DNA from: Actinokineospora diospyrosa
GTDB taxonomy: Bacteria > Actinomycetota > Actinomycetes > Mycobacteriales > Pseudonocardiaceae
NCBI RefSeq assembly: GCF_024171925.1
Contig: NZ_JAMTCO010000015.1
Location: 62,001 to 126,000 of the forward strand
Reading direction: 5' to 3'
Length of the DNA stretch: 64,000 nt
Notes under the pieces: model-generated
Databases searched by the model: none
What the model saw: only the letters and a program-made list of their open reading frames with translations
What the model was told of the DNA's origin: nothing
Part shown: positions 17,004-26,130 of the stretch, piece after piece
Layout of the letters: every line of letters begins with the position of its first letter
Numbering within the stretch: the first letter of the stretch is position 1
Position numbers and translations under genes: made by a program

Positions 17004-18557
17004 ATGGCTGGACGGGGCTCGCTGGCGCGCCAACTGCTCGGCTGGCAGGTGGTGGTCGTGCTGACCCTGCTCGCCGCCGTCGCGGTGTTCTCGGCGATCC
17101 AGTCGCGCTCGGCGTTCCAGGCGACGGAGGGGCGGCGGATGCTGTCGGTCGCCGAGGACGTGGCCGCGACCCCCGGGGTGCGGGCCGCGCTGGCCGACCC
17201 GCTGCGCTACCACCAACTGCCGCCGTTCGCCGAGAGCGCGCGCAGCCTGTCCGGCGCCGACGGGGTGCTGATCGCGTTGCCCGACCTGCGGGTGCTGACC
17301 TCGCCGGACCCGTCGCAGGTCGGCGCGGCGCTGCCGGTCGGGTCGAGCACCGTCCAATCGGGACGGTCGTGGGTCGGCGAAGTCGGCGGCGACCTGGTCG
17401 CACATGTCCCGGTGATCGGCGACGACGGCCGGGTGATCGGGATCGTCGCCGCGGCCGCCGACCTGCCCTCGTTCGTGGCGGGCGTGGTGCACTCCCCCGG
17501 CGAGGCGCTGCTGATCCTGGGCATCGCGACGGTGCTGGGGGTGGTCGGGTCGTTGCTGGTCGCGCGGCGGGTGAAGCGGCAGACGCTGGGCCTGGAGCCG
17601 ACCGAGATCGCCGGGTTGGTCGAGCACCGGGAGGCGATGCTGCACGGGATCAAGGAGGGCGTGGTCGGCCTGGACCCGCAGGGCAGGCTCACCCTGGTCA
17701 ACGACCACGCCAGGACCCTGCTGTCGCTGCCGGACGACGCCGTCGGGCACCCGATCACCGACTTCGAGTTCAACGACCGCGCCCTGGACGTGCTCACCGG
17801 CCGCGCGGCGGGCGCCGACCAGATCGTCCTGCGCCGGGGCCGGGTCCTGATCATGAACCGGATGCCGATCGGCCCGCGCGACGGCGCGACCGGTTCGGTG
17901 GTGACCTTGCGCGACCGCACCGAGATCGTCGCGCTGCGGCACGAGTTGGACGCCAACCGCGCCACCACGGACACGTTGCGGGCGCAGGCCCACGAGTTCT
18001 CGAACCGGCTGCACACCATCGCGGGCCTGATCGAACTCGGCGAGTACGACGAGGTCCGCCGCTTCGTCGACCGGGTCAGCCACACCCGGTCGGCCTGGCA
18101 GTCGGAGGTCAGCGCGCACGTGGCGGACCCGGCGGTGGCGGCGCTGCTGGTCGCGAAAGCGAGCTTGGCGGCCGAGCAGGCGGTGGGGCTGCGCCTCGCG
18201 CCGTCGAGCGGGCTGGGTCGGGTGGACGAGCAGTTGTCGGCGGATCTGGTGACAGTGCTGGGAAACCTGGTGGACAACGCGCTCGACGCGGTGCGCGGTG
18301 GGGGCGGGTGGATCGAGGTGTCACTGTCGCATGAGGACTGTGCGGTGCGGGTGGTGGTGCGCGACTCCGGTCCTGGTGTGACACCGGACATCGCCTCGGA
18401 GGTGTTCCGGCACGGGTTCACGACGAAGGCGGCGGAGGAGGGCGGGCAGCGCGGGTTGGGCTTGGCCCTGACCCGCCAGGCTTGCCTGCGCCGCGGCGGT
18501 TCGGTCGAGGTCGACGGCGCGGTGTTCACGGCCCGGTTGCCGGAGGTGCCCGAGTGA
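17004..18557 (+). CDS. CitA/DcuS-type sensor histidine kinase
   Basis: A 517-residue membrane kinase. TM1 lies near residues 14-33, an extracytoplasmic sensor (PAS-like, ~35-165) follows, and TM2 is near 168-188. A cytoplasmic PAS domain comes next, then the phosphoacceptor region A-H-E-F-S-N-R-L-H-T-I (~331-341), N box L-V-D-N-A-L-D-A-V, and G boxes D-S-G-P-G-V and G-L-G-L-A-L. The H-E-F-x-N-R-L-H form is that of carboxylate sensors CitA/DcuS. It is divergent from tctCBA and most likely senses the transported carboxylate. GTGA overlap with the response regulator gene. Confidence 0.9.
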   Translation: MAGRGSLARQLLGWQVVVVLTLLAAVAVFSAIQSRSAFQATEGRRMLSVAEDVAATPGVRAALADPLRYHQLPPFAESARSLSGADGVLIALPDLRVLTSPDPSQVGAALPVGSSTVQSGRSWVGEVGGDLVAHVPVIGDDGRVIGIVAAAADLPSFVAGVVHSPGEALLILGIATVLGVVGSLLVARRVKRQTLGLEPTEIAGLVEHREAMLHGIKEGVVGLDPQGRLTLVNDHARTLLSLPDDAVGHPITDFEFNDRALDVLTGRAAGADQIVLRRGRVLIMNRMPIGPRDGATGSVVTLRDRTEIVALRHELDANRATTDTLRAQAHEFSNRLHTIAGLIELGEYDEVRRFVDRVSHTRSAWQSEVSAHVADPAVAALLVAKASLAAEQAVGLRLAPSSGLGRVDEQLSADLVTVLGNLVDNALDAVRGGGGWIEVSLSHEDCAVRVVVRDSGPGVTPDIASEVFRHGFTTKAAEEGGQRGLGLALTRQACLRRGGSVEVDGAVFTARLPEVPE

Positions 18558-19213
18558 TCAGCGTTCTGGTGGTGGACGACGACTTCATGGTCGCGAAGGT
18601 CCACAGTGGATACATCGACCGCACCCCGGGGTTCGTGGTCGCTGGCGTGGCCCACAACGGCGCCCAGGCCTTGGCCTCGGCCGCGCGCCTGCGCCCGGAC
18701 CTGGTGCTGCTCGACATCTACCTACCCGACATGGGCGGCCTGGAGGTCCTGCGCGAACTCCGCAACGGCCCCACCGACCCGGACGTCATCGTCATCAGCG
18801 CCGCCACCGACGTGGAAACCCTCCGCACCGCCCAACGCGGCGGCGCACTGCACTACCTGATCAAACCGTTCTCCTACACGGCGCTGCACGACCAACTCCG
18901 CCACTTCGCCGCCCTGCACACCCGCCTCGGCGAACTCACCAGCGCCGACCAAGCCGCCGCCGACGAGGTATTCGGCGCCCGCCCCCGGTCGGCCCTCCCC
19001 AAAGGCCTGACCCCGCAAACCGCCACCCTGGTGACAGCGGTCCTCCAGTCCGCCACCCCCGACATCTCCGCCGCTGAATGCGCCGCCGCCACCCAACTCT
19101 CCCGCGTGAGCGCCCGCCGCTACCTGGAACACTTCGTCACCACCGGCCAAGCCCAAGTCCACCTCCGCTACGGCGGCACCGGCCGCCCCGAACGCCGCTA
19201 CCGCCCGCGCTAA
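18554..19213 (+). CDS. CitB/DcuR-type response regulator
   Basis: A 219-residue protein. The receiver domain has the acidic pocket V-V-D-D-D and phosphoacceptor Asp in L-V-L-L-D-I-Y-L-P-D (about residue 56), with K in L-I-K-P-F. A C-terminal helix-turn-helix (about 165-205, A-A-T-Q-L-S-R-V-S-A-R-R-Y-L) resembles CitB/DcuR. It is coupled to the kinase by overlapping codons. Its expected target is the tctCBA promoter in the 135-bp divergent region 16869-17003. Confidence 0.9.
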   Translation: MISVLVVDDDFMVAKVHSGYIDRTPGFVVAGVAHNGAQALASAARLRPDLVLLDIYLPDMGGLEVLRELRNGPTDPDVIVISAATDVETLRTAQRGGALHYLIKPFSYTALHDQLRHFAALHTRLGELTSADQAAADEVFGARPRSALPKGLTPQTATLVTAVLQSATPDISAAECAAATQLSRVSARRYLEHFVTTGQAQVHLRYGGTGRPERRYRPR

Positions 19214-19400
19214 CCCCTCCCCGCAACCCGAGCGCCTGTCCCCACCTCAGCCACCCGCCGCTCCCCCCTGATCCATGACCTCACCCCGCACTCCCCCTTC
19301 GGACCGACCGCACACCTCAGCCTCCGCAACCACCCCAGCGCGGCAGACCTACCCCCACAACCCTTGCCACACCCCAAAACCCGCCCCAGCAACTCCCCAC

Positions 19401-19950
19401 GCGCGCGGTCCCGACTCCAGCCCGGCCCCCACCCTCTCCGGGGGGCGACCCCGGTGCCAGTCTACCGACCCCCACCGACAGTCGATCTTGAAACAGCGCG
19501 CCAGAGATCCACATGTGGATAACTTCTGTCGCTGAACCGGGTGAATATCGGTGCGGCATGGTGGCGTTGACCAGGGAATACGTAAACGAGGTGGCCCGCA
19601 GCCTTGCGCATGGGCCGAAGTCGTAAACAGGTGATCAAACAGGCCCCGAATCCGCGCCAACGACCGAAACGGCGGCACATCCGACCGCGCGAACTGGCCC
19701 CGCACCAACACATCGCCCGCGCCAACCGCCCCCAGGCCCGCTCACAACCGGCGGCCATCCCCCAGCACTCCACAGCGGCCTAAGAGCGGTCCCGCGCAGC
19801 TCCCCCCGCGCGCGGGTCCGGGGGCGCAGCCCCCACCCTCACCGGGGGGCGGCCCCAGGGCCAGTCTACTAGGCCCCACCGACAGTGGATCTTGGGAAGT
19901 GGGGGGCGAAGATCGACATGTGGATAACTTCTGTCACTGGAACGGGTGAA
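19401..19950 (+). repeat. Left arm of ~540-bp inverted repeat, with two DnaA-box modules
   Basis: This arm matches the reverse complement of 21850-22370 nearly base for base over long stretches, with a divergent middle (about 19640-19735). It contains two related ~130-bp modules (19428-19545 and 19828-19950). Each runs CCCCCACCCTC, GGGGGGCG, CCAGTCTAC, CACCGACAGT, GATCTTG and ends ACATGTGGATAACTTCTGTC. TGTGGATAA boxes are at 19514-19522 and 19919-19927. The stretch 19214-19400 is spacer with nothing I can name. No coding potential. Confidence 0.85.
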
Positions 19951-19996
19951 GTCGCGGTGGTGAGTCGCAAGGGGATTGTGGGGTTTACCTGGGAGA

Positions 19997-20425
19997 TCAG
20001 TCGTCGTGGGGGCGTTGGCGGGACTGTTTGGTGCGGGCTCGGCGCTTCTTGTCGGTGAGACGGCGTTCGCGGGAGCCGCGGGAGGGCTTGGTGTCGCGGC
20101 GCGAGGGCGGCGGCGGGGCGGCGGCTTGGCGGAGGAGGGCGGCGAGGCGGTCGCGGGCGGCGGCGCGGTTGGCCAACTGGGCGCGGTACTCGCTGGCCGC
20201 GATGGTCACGACGCCGTCGACCAGGCGGTTGGCCAGGCGGGCGAGCAGCCGCGGGCGTAAGTGGTCCGGAATGGACGGTGACCGGAGCACGTCGAACGAC
20301 AGCTCCACCCGGCTGTCGGCGGTGTTGACGCCCTGGCCGCCGGGGCCGGATGAGCGGGAGAAGCGCTCATGCAGTTCGGCCGCCGGTACGACCAGCGTCG
20401 GGGACACCACCAATTCCTCAGGCAC
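19997..20425 (-). CDS. arfB: Peptide chain release factor-like peptidyl-tRNA hydrolase (ArfB/ICT1 type)
   Basis: A 142-residue protein with the catalytic loop S-G-P-G-G-Q-G-V-N-T (GGQ at about residues 30-32) and a strongly basic C-terminal tail (R-R-L-T-D-K-K-R-R-A-R-T-K-Q-S-R) that in ArfB enters the empty mRNA channel. It would release peptides from stalled ribosomes lacking a stop codon, without codon recognition. There is no codon-reading domain. The GTG start is leaderless, with CATCCT seven bases upstream. It lies inside the inverted repeat. Confidence 0.9.
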   Translation of the reverse strand: MPEELVVSPTLVVPAAELHERFSRSSGPGGQGVNTADSRVELSFDVLRSPSIPDHLRPRLLARLANRLVDGVVTIAASEYRAQLANRAAARDRLAALLRQAAAPPPPSRRDTKPSRGSRERRLTDKKRRARTKQSRQRPHDD

Positions 20426-20469
20426 GCTCAACAGGATGCCTGACCGGGCAACCGGGTTTCGCCGGGAGG

Positions 20470-21240
20470 CTACGCGACGAGCCCGGGGAGGGTGGCGATC
20501 CGCACGAGGGTCGAGTCGGGCATCACCTGGTGCCGCAACCCGTCGAGACCGGCGGTCTCCATCACCTCGACGGTGGAGCCGTCGAGCCGGTCGGCGGTGA
20601 CCATGACGACCGTGGGGCCATCCGGCGGGACGTCCTTGTTGATGCGCACCTTCGCACCGTTGATCACCGCAACCGTGCAGTCGGGCAACGGCTTGTAGTT
20701 CTGCGCGTTGATGCACTCGATCATGTGCTCTTGTGCCGCGGTGAAGTAAACCCTGACCAGGAGCAGCCGAGGCCCCTTCGGGGTCTCCAGGACGATGCTC
20801 GCCTCACCGCTGTCGTCGAACTCGTACCACTGGTGCCCGGGCCGCTGGGGTCGCAACGACACCTCGGCGGGCCACGGCAAACTCGCGGTGCGCAACAGGT
20901 CGGCTGGCCGGGGGGCATAGGTGTTGGCGGGCAACGGTGTGGTCGTCGTCTGCGGCGCCTTGGGCGCGATCGACGACACAGGTGGCGTCGTGGGTGCGGT
21001 GTCCGAAGACAACGGCGCAGCGGGGAGCACCTCCGGCTGACTGAGCCCCAAAGCACCGTTGGTCAACACCGCCGTCCCGAACACCACCACCGCGACGGCA
21101 GCGGCGACCCCGCCGGTCGCGGTCGCCCTGCGGCGCCGCAGCCGTCGCCTGCCGTCAGCGACGATGACCTCGCGATCGATCCCCAGCGGCGGCTCGTCGC
21201 CGAACGCCTTGCCGAGCAGGTCACGCACGTTGTCGGTCAC
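20470..21240 (-). CDS. Single-pass membrane protein, possible anti-sigma partner
   Basis: A 256-residue protein. It has a ~38-residue N-terminal cytoplasmic part rich in arginine, one membrane helix (residues ~42-62), a Pro/Thr-rich linker, then an extracytoplasmic domain of ~150 residues. Its start overlaps the end of the upstream sigma-factor gene by 4 bp (TGAC/GTGA). This layout is common for membrane partners of SigE-family ECF sigma factors, so an anti-sigma or sensor role is likely. No zinc anti-sigma motif (HxxxCxxC) is present. Confidence 0.75.
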   Translation of the reverse strand: MTDNVRDLLGKAFGDEPPLGIDREVIVADGRRRLRRRRATATGGVAAAVAVVVFGTAVLTNGALGLSQPEVLPAAPLSSDTAPTTPPVSSIAPKAPQTTTTPLPANTYAPRPADLLRTASLPWPAEVSLRPQRPGHQWYEFDDSGEASIVLETPKGPRLLLVRVYFTAAQEHMIECINAQNYKPLPDCTVAVINGAKVRINKDVPPDGPTVVMVTADRLDGSTVEVMETAGLDGLRHQVMPDSTLVRIATLPGLVA

Positions 21241-21752
21241 AGTTGCCCCTCCACCAGGACCCGCCCACCGGCCAGCAGCCTGCGCAACGAGGCCAACCCC
21301 TTGGCGGCCTGGCTCTTGATCGTCCCTTCACTCTTGCCCAGTGCCTGCGCGGTCTCCGAGACCGACAGGTCCTCCCAGTACCTGAGCACCACCACCGCGC
21401 GCTGACCAGCCGGGAGCTGCGCCAACGCCCGCCGAACATCCACCGCGTCGTCGACCCCACTCGCCTCGACGCCGACCTCGGGCAACCGCTCGACCACGCT
21501 CTCCCGCCGCCGGAACGCCCGCCGGGACTCGTCGATCGCCGCCCGCACCATCACCTTGCGCGAATACGCGTCAACGCTGCCGTCGCGGTTGAGCCGGGGC
21601 CAAGCCACGTAGATCTTCGCGAGCGTCGTCTGCACCAGGTCCTCCGCGCGGTGCCAGTCACCACCACTGAGCAGGAAGGCGGTCCGGCGCATGACAGTGG
21701 CCCGGCTCTCGAGGTACTCCCCGAACTCCGCGTCCCGGTCAGGCACTGACAC
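21237..21752 (-). CDS. ECF RNA polymerase sigma factor, SigE-like family
   Basis: A 171-residue protein with regions sigma-2 (about 8-80: A-E-D-L-V-Q-T-T-L-A-K-I-Y and the -10 recognition helix) and sigma-4 (about 105-160: L-P-A-G-Q-R-A-V-V-V-L-R-Y, then helix-turn-helix S-V-S-E-T-A-Q-A-L-G-K-S-E-G-T-I-K-S). It lacks sigma-1 and sigma-3 regions, as ECF factors do. It matches the actinobacterial SigE family. It is co-transcribed with the membrane protein downstream and lies inside the inverted repeat. Confidence 0.92.
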   Translation of the reverse strand: MSVPDRDAEFGEYLESRATVMRRTAFLLSGGDWHRAEDLVQTTLAKIYVAWPRLNRDGSVDAYSRKVMVRAAIDESRRAFRRRESVVERLPEVGVEASGVDDAVDVRRALAQLPAGQRAVVVLRYWEDLSVSETAQALGKSEGTIKSQAAKGLASLRRLLAGGRVLVEGQL

Positions 21753-21849
21753 ACCTCCCTAGCTCCACCAGGTAATACGGACCGGCGGCCCACCAGGTTG
21801 CCTCCCACTTCCCGACCGGCCCTCCCGCCCACTATCGACCAAAACATCA

Positions 21850-22370
21850 CCCAGTCCAGTGACAGAAGTTATCCACATGTCGATCTTCGCCCCCCACTTC
21901 CCAAGATCCACTGTCGGTGGGGCCTAGTAGACTGGCCCTGGGGCCGCCCCCCGGTGAGGGTGGGGGCTGCGCCCCCGACCCGCGCGGGGACCGCTCTTAG
22001 GCCGCCGTGGAGTGCTGGGGGATGGCCGCCGGTTGTGGACGGACCTGGGGTGCTTGGTGCGTGTGGGGCCAGTTCGCGCGGTCGGATATGTCGCCGCTTC
22101 GATCGAGACCGCCGCTTCTAGACCTATTTGATCATCCGTGAACGACTTCGGCCCATACGCAAGGCCGCAGGCCACCTCGTTTACGTATCCCCTGGTCAAC
22201 GCCACCACGCCGTCCCGATATTCACCCGGTTCAGCGACAGAAGTTATCCACATGTGGATCTCTGGCGCGCTGTTTCAAGATCGACTGTCGGTGGGGGTCG
22301 GTAGACTGGCACCGGGGTCGCCCCCCGGAGAGGGTGGGGGCCGGGCTGGAGTCGGGACCGCGCGCGAAGC
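21850..22370 (-). repeat. Right arm of ~540-bp inverted repeat, with two DnaA-box modules
   Basis: This is the reverse complement of the left arm at 19401-19950. TTATCCACA boxes stand at 21868-21876 and 22243-22251. The segments around 21855-21990 and 22180-22370 are almost identical to the left arm, and the part between (22035-22140) has diverged. The region separates the sigma-factor start from the purM stop and holds no gene. The sigma-factor promoter must lie between 21753 and 21850. Confidence 0.85.
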
Positions 22371-22680
22371 GGGTTCCGGCGGGGTCGCCGGAGGGGCGGC
22401 GGAGCCGCCGGTGGTGAGGCGGAGCCGCCCGGGGTGGGCGGGGTCGCTGAGGTGAGGCAGGGCCGCCTGGGGATGGGCGGGGTCGCCGGAGGTAAGCGGA
22501 CTCGCCGGAGGGGTGGCGGGGTTGCCGGGGTGAGGTGAGCTCGCCGGGGGCGGGCAGGGGCGTTGGAGCGGAGTGGGGTTCCCGGGGGGCGTCGCTGGCG
22601 GGCGGAGTGGGGTTGGCGGGGTTGCCGCAGAGGACTAGGGCGGATGTGGGGTCGCCGAAGAGAGCCGCGGTGGGCTGGGG
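22371..22680 (+). repeat. Degenerate GC-rich minisatellite downstream of purM
   Basis: Imperfect ~30-36-bp units built from GGCGGGGTCGCCGGAGG and GGCGGAGCCGCC recur about eight times with drift. The reading frames through it are all open by composition but encode only Pro/Arg/Gly low complexity. I treat it as non-coding. Confidence 0.6.
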
Positions 22681-22692
22681 AAGGAACCGGGG

Positions 22693-23775
22693 TTAGAAGC
22701 GCGGGTGGTCGCCGTGGAGTTCGGAGCGGGGGGCGGAGGTGTCGTCGGCGGGGCGGACTTCGCCGAGGATCCAGGAGGGGACGTGGCGGGCGGTGAGGAT
22801 GGCCAGGGCTCGGTCCACGTCCTCGGGGGCTACCACCGCGACCATGCCGACGCCCATGTTGAAGGTGCGTTCCATCTCCTCGCGGGCGACCCGGCCGCGT
22901 TGGGCGATGAGGGAGAAGACCGGCTGGGGGGTCCAGGTGCCGCGGTCCAGCAGGGCGTGCAGGCCGTGCGGGATGACCCTGGCGAGGTTGGCCGCCAGGC
23001 CGCCGCCGGTGATGTGGGCGAAGGTGCGGACCTCGGTCTCCGCGGCCAGGGCCAGGCAGTCCTTGGCGTAGATGCGGGTCGGCTCCAGCATCTCCTCGCC
23101 CAGGGTGCGGCCGAACTCCTCGACGTGGCCCGAGAGCGGGATGCGGCCGATCTGCAGCAGTACGTGCCTGGCCAGCGAGTACCCGTTGGAGTGCAGGCCG
23201 GAGGAGGCCATGCCGATGAGCACGTCGCCGGGGCGGACGCGGTCCGGGCCGAGGATCTGGTCGGCCTCCACGACGCCGACGCCGGTGGCGGAGAGGTCGT
23301 AGGCGCCGTCGGACATGAGGCCGGGGTGTTCGGCGGTTTCGCCGCCGAGCAGGGCGCAGCCCGCTTGGACGCAGCCCTCGCTGATGCCCTTGACCAGGGC
23401 CGCGATCCGATCCGGCAGCACCTTGCCGACCGCGATGTAGTCCTGCAGGAACAGCGGCTCCGCCCCGCACACCACCAGGTCGTCGACCACCATCGCCACC
23501 AGGTCGACCCCGACCGTGTCGTGGATGTCCAGCGCCTGGGCGATGGCGATCTTGGTGCCGACGCCGTCGGTCGACGACGCCAGCACCGGTTCCTTCCAGC
23601 GGTCGAGCCGCAGCTTGAACAGCCCGGCGAACCCGCCGATCCCGCCGAGCACCTCTGGCCGGTTGGCCTTGGCCGCCCACGGCTTGAGCTTCTCGACCGC
23701 CTCGTCACCTGCTTCGATGCTCACGCCAGCGGCGGCGTAGGTGGCGTTGGACTCGGGGGAGCTGGTCTCAGTCAT
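22693..23775 (-). CDS. purM: Phosphoribosylformylglycinamidine cyclo-ligase (AIR synthetase)
   Basis: A 360-residue PurM. Y-A-A-A-G-V-S-I-E-A-G-D near the start, S-T-D-G-V-G-T-K (residues ~71-78), G-A-E-P-L-F-L-Q-D-Y and G-G-E-T-A-E-H-P-G are the ATP and substrate-binding signatures. It closes formylglycinamidine ribotide to aminoimidazole ribotide in purine synthesis. It lies 29 bp downstream of purF on the same strand, the usual actinobacterial pair. Confidence 0.96.
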   Translation of the reverse strand: MTETSSPESNATYAAAGVSIEAGDEAVEKLKPWAAKANRPEVLGGIGGFAGLFKLRLDRWKEPVLASSTDGVGTKIAIAQALDIHDTVGVDLVAMVVDDLVVCGAEPLFLQDYIAVGKVLPDRIAALVKGISEGCVQAGCALLGGETAEHPGLMSDGAYDLSATGVGVVEADQILGPDRVRPGDVLIGMASSGLHSNGYSLARHVLLQIGRIPLSGHVEEFGRTLGEEMLEPTRIYAKDCLALAAETEVRTFAHITGGGLAANLARVIPHGLHALLDRGTWTPQPVFSLIAQRGRVAREEMERTFNMGVGMVAVVAPEDVDRALAILTARHVPSWILGEVRPADDTSAPRSELHGDHPRF

Positions 23776-23804
23776 GGCTCGAATCAGGTCGGAGGGTCAG
23801 GACT

Positions 23805-25337
23805 TCACGGACGCCGGAGGGCGTCCTCGGCACCGTACCCGGCTGGCTGCAGCGGCGCGGCGGAGCCCGCCACACCCTTCTCGATGCCCTCCAGCAGGTG
23901 CTTGCCGATGAGGGCGTCGTCGGGCAGTTCGATCGGGTACTCGCCGGTGAAGCAGGCCGCGCAGAGCCGGGTCTTGGGCTGCTCGCTGGCGGCGATCAGC
24001 GCGTCGAGCGAGACGTAGCCCAGCGAGTCGGCGCCGATCGAGCGGCGGATCCCGTCGAGGTCGAGGCCGTTGGCGACCAGCTCGGCGCGGGAGGCGAAGT
24101 CGATGCCGTAGAAGCAGGGCCACTGCACCGGCGGGGACGCGATCCGCACGTGCACCTCGAGCGCGCCCGCCTCGCGCAGCATCCGGACCAGGGCGCGCTG
24201 GGTGTTGCCGCGCACGACCGAGTCGTCGACCACGATGAGCCGCTTGCCGCGGATGACGTCGCGCAGCGGGTTGAGCTTGAGCCGGATGCCGAGCTGGCGG
24301 ATGGTCTGCGACGGCTGGATGAAGGTGCGGCCGACGTAGGCGTTCTTCACCAGGGCCGTGCCGAACGGGATGCCGCTGCCCTGCGCGTAGCCGATGGCCG
24401 CAGGCGTGCCCGACTCCGGGACCGGGACGACGAGGTCGGCCTCGACCGGGTGCTCGACGGCCAGCCGTCGACCGATCTCGACCCGGGTCGCGTGCACCGA
24501 CCGGCCGGAGATCGAGGTGTCCGGTCGGGCGAGGTAGACGTACTCGAACAGGCAGCCCTTCGGCTCCGGGCTGGCGAAGCGCGACGAGCGCAGGCCGTCG
24601 GTGTCGATGGCGATCAGCTCGCCCGGCTCGACCTCGCGGACGAAGGAGGCACCGACGATGTCCAGCGCGGCGGTCTCGCTCGCCACGACCCAGCCGCGCT
24701 CCAGGCGGCCGAGCACCAGCGGTCGGACCCCGTGCGGGTCGCGCGCGGCGTAGAGGGTCGACTCGTCGGAGAAGACCAGGCAGTACGCGCCGCGGATGGT
24801 GGGCAGGACCTCCAGCGCGGCCTGCTCGAGGCCCTTGTCCGCGGCGCTCGCGGCCAGCAGCGCGGTCATGATGTCGGAGTCGGTCGTCGCGCCGTTGCGC
24901 GATTTCACGCCGAGTTCAGCGGCGCGGTCGCGCAGTTCGGCGGTGTTGACCAGGTTCCCGTTGTGGCCGAGCGAGAGCCCGCTACCGGTGGCCGTGGTGC
25001 GGAACGTGGGCTGGGCGTTCTCCCAGGTGGTGGACCCGGTGGTCGAGTACCGGCAGTGGCCGACGGCGACGTGGCCGCGCAGCGAGGACAGCACCTGCTC
25101 GTCGAAGACCTGGCTCACCAGGCCGAGGTCCTTGAACACCACGATCTGGTGGCCGTCGGCGACCGAGATGCCCGCCGCCTCCTGCCCGCGGTGTTGGAGC
25201 GCGTACAGACCGTAGTAGGTGAGTTTCGCCACTTCTTCGCCCGGGGCCCAGACGCCGAAAACTCCGCATTCCTCGCGGGGTTCGGGCTCGGGCTGGTCGA
25301 AAGAGGGGATAGGGCCAGTCGTGAACTGGTCGGCCAC
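23805..25337 (-). CDS. purF: Amidophosphoribosyltransferase (glutamine PRPP amidotransferase)
   Basis: About 510 residues. A ~21-residue propeptide precedes the nucleophile in E-E-C-G-V-F-G; removal of the propeptide exposes Cys as N-terminus, as in Bacillus-type PurF. Cysteines late in the protein (A-S-P-P-V-Q-W-P-C, L-C-A-A-C-F) fit the Fe-S cluster form. The PRPP loop is V-V-D-D-S-V-V-R-G-N-T. GTG at 25337 follows GGGAG with six-base spacing. It catalyses the first committed step of purine synthesis. Confidence 0.95.
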   Translation of the reverse strand: MADQFTTGPIPSFDQPEPEPREECGVFGVWAPGEEVAKLTYYGLYALQHRGQEAAGISVADGHQIVVFKDLGLVSQVFDEQVLSSLRGHVAVGHCRYSTTGSTTWENAQPTFRTTATGSGLSLGHNGNLVNTAELRDRAAELGVKSRNGATTDSDIMTALLAASAADKGLEQAALEVLPTIRGAYCLVFSDESTLYAARDPHGVRPLVLGRLERGWVVASETAALDIVGASFVREVEPGELIAIDTDGLRSSRFASPEPKGCLFEYVYLARPDTSISGRSVHATRVEIGRRLAVEHPVEADLVVPVPESGTPAAIGYAQGSGIPFGTALVKNAYVGRTFIQPSQTIRQLGIRLKLNPLRDVIRGKRLIVVDDSVVRGNTQRALVRMLREAGALEVHVRIASPPVQWPCFYGIDFASRAELVANGLDLDGIRRSIGADSLGYVSLDALIAASEQPKTRLCAACFTGEYPIELPDDALIGKHLLEGIEKGVAGSAAPLQPAGYGAEDALRRP

Positions 25338-25374
25338 CAAGCGCTCCCTGTGGACGGAGTGAGGGCTGCACCCC

Positions 25375-25380
25375 AGTGTA
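25375..25380 (-). promoter_or_regulatory. -10 element of the purF-purM promoter
   Basis: TACACT on the minus strand about 38 bases before the purF GTG, within a region free of genes, leaves a ~30-nt leader carrying the GGGAG ribosome site. Confidence 0.4.
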
Positions 25381-25456
25381 AGCGCTGCTCCGCGTACCCA
25401 AGACCACCGGAAGGTGGGGCACGTCACCCACCGCGGGTTGCCATTACCGTGTTGGG

Positions 25457-26101
25457 GTGCCCGGTCGTCGCGCTCTGCTCATCCTGTTGGCCGCCGTCGT
25501 GGTGCTCGTCGTGATCGGTTCGCTGATCCCGATCCCGAGCCCGGTGCAGGTGCGGACCTGGGCGGCGGGCCTCGGTTGGGCGACCCCGGTGCTCTTCCTG
25601 GTCGGTTACGCGCTGTTCACCGTCGCGCCCATCCCGCGCACCGTGTTCAACCTGTCCGCGGGTCTGCTGCTGGGTGGCCCCGCCGGGGTCGCGGTCGCCA
25701 TGGTGGCGACGGTGATCGCGTCCGGGTTGGCGTTCTGGCTGGCCAGGGGCCTGGGCAGGCGCTGGGTGGAGCGGCACCTGGAGCGCGGTGTGGTGCGCGC
25801 GGTGAACGCCCGGCTCTCCGGTGGCGGCCTCGGCGCGATCATCTCGCTGCGGCTGGTGCCGATGATCCCGTTCGCCCCGATGAACTACTGCTGCGGGCTC
25901 GCCACCGTCGAGACCAGGCCGTTCCTGCTGGGGACCTTCATCGGCAGCCTGCCGGGCACCGCCGCGGCGGTCTTCCTCGGCGACGCGCTCACCGGCACCA
26001 CGCCACCGGCGCTGCTGGTCGCCTACGGGGTGTTGGCCGTGGTCGGGGCCATCGGGTTCGTGCTGGTCATGCGCCGCACCAAGCCGCTGGTCGACGCCTA
26101 G
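25457..26101 (+). CDS. TVP38/TMEM64 (SNARE-associated, DedA-like) membrane protein
   Basis: A 214-residue protein with about five hydrophobic helices. The conserved S-L-R-L-V-P-M-I-P-F-A-P-M-N-Y-C-C-G segment (residues ~128-145) and F-N-L-S-A-G-L-L-L-G are marks of the VTT domain, which has lipid-scramblase or flippase-like roles in homologs. GTG at 25457 is leaderless, with TACCGT six bases before it. It is divergent from purF. Confidence 0.85.
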   Translation: MPGRRALLILLAAVVVLVVIGSLIPIPSPVQVRTWAAGLGWATPVLFLVGYALFTVAPIPRTVFNLSAGLLLGGPAGVAVAMVATVIASGLAFWLARGLGRRWVERHLERGVVRAVNARLSGGGLGAIISLRLVPMIPFAPMNYCCGLATVETRPFLLGTFIGSLPGTAAAVFLGDALTGTTPPALLVAYGVLAVVGAIGFVLVMRRTKPLVDA

Positions 26102-26130
26102 AACCGGCTAGAACCTAGGACCGCCGCTGG

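Noticed and set aside
22244..23680. A 478-codon minus-strand ORF ending in the inverted repeat
   Set aside because: It is a shadow of purM extended through GC-rich minisatellite; the Arg/Pro composition is not protein-like.
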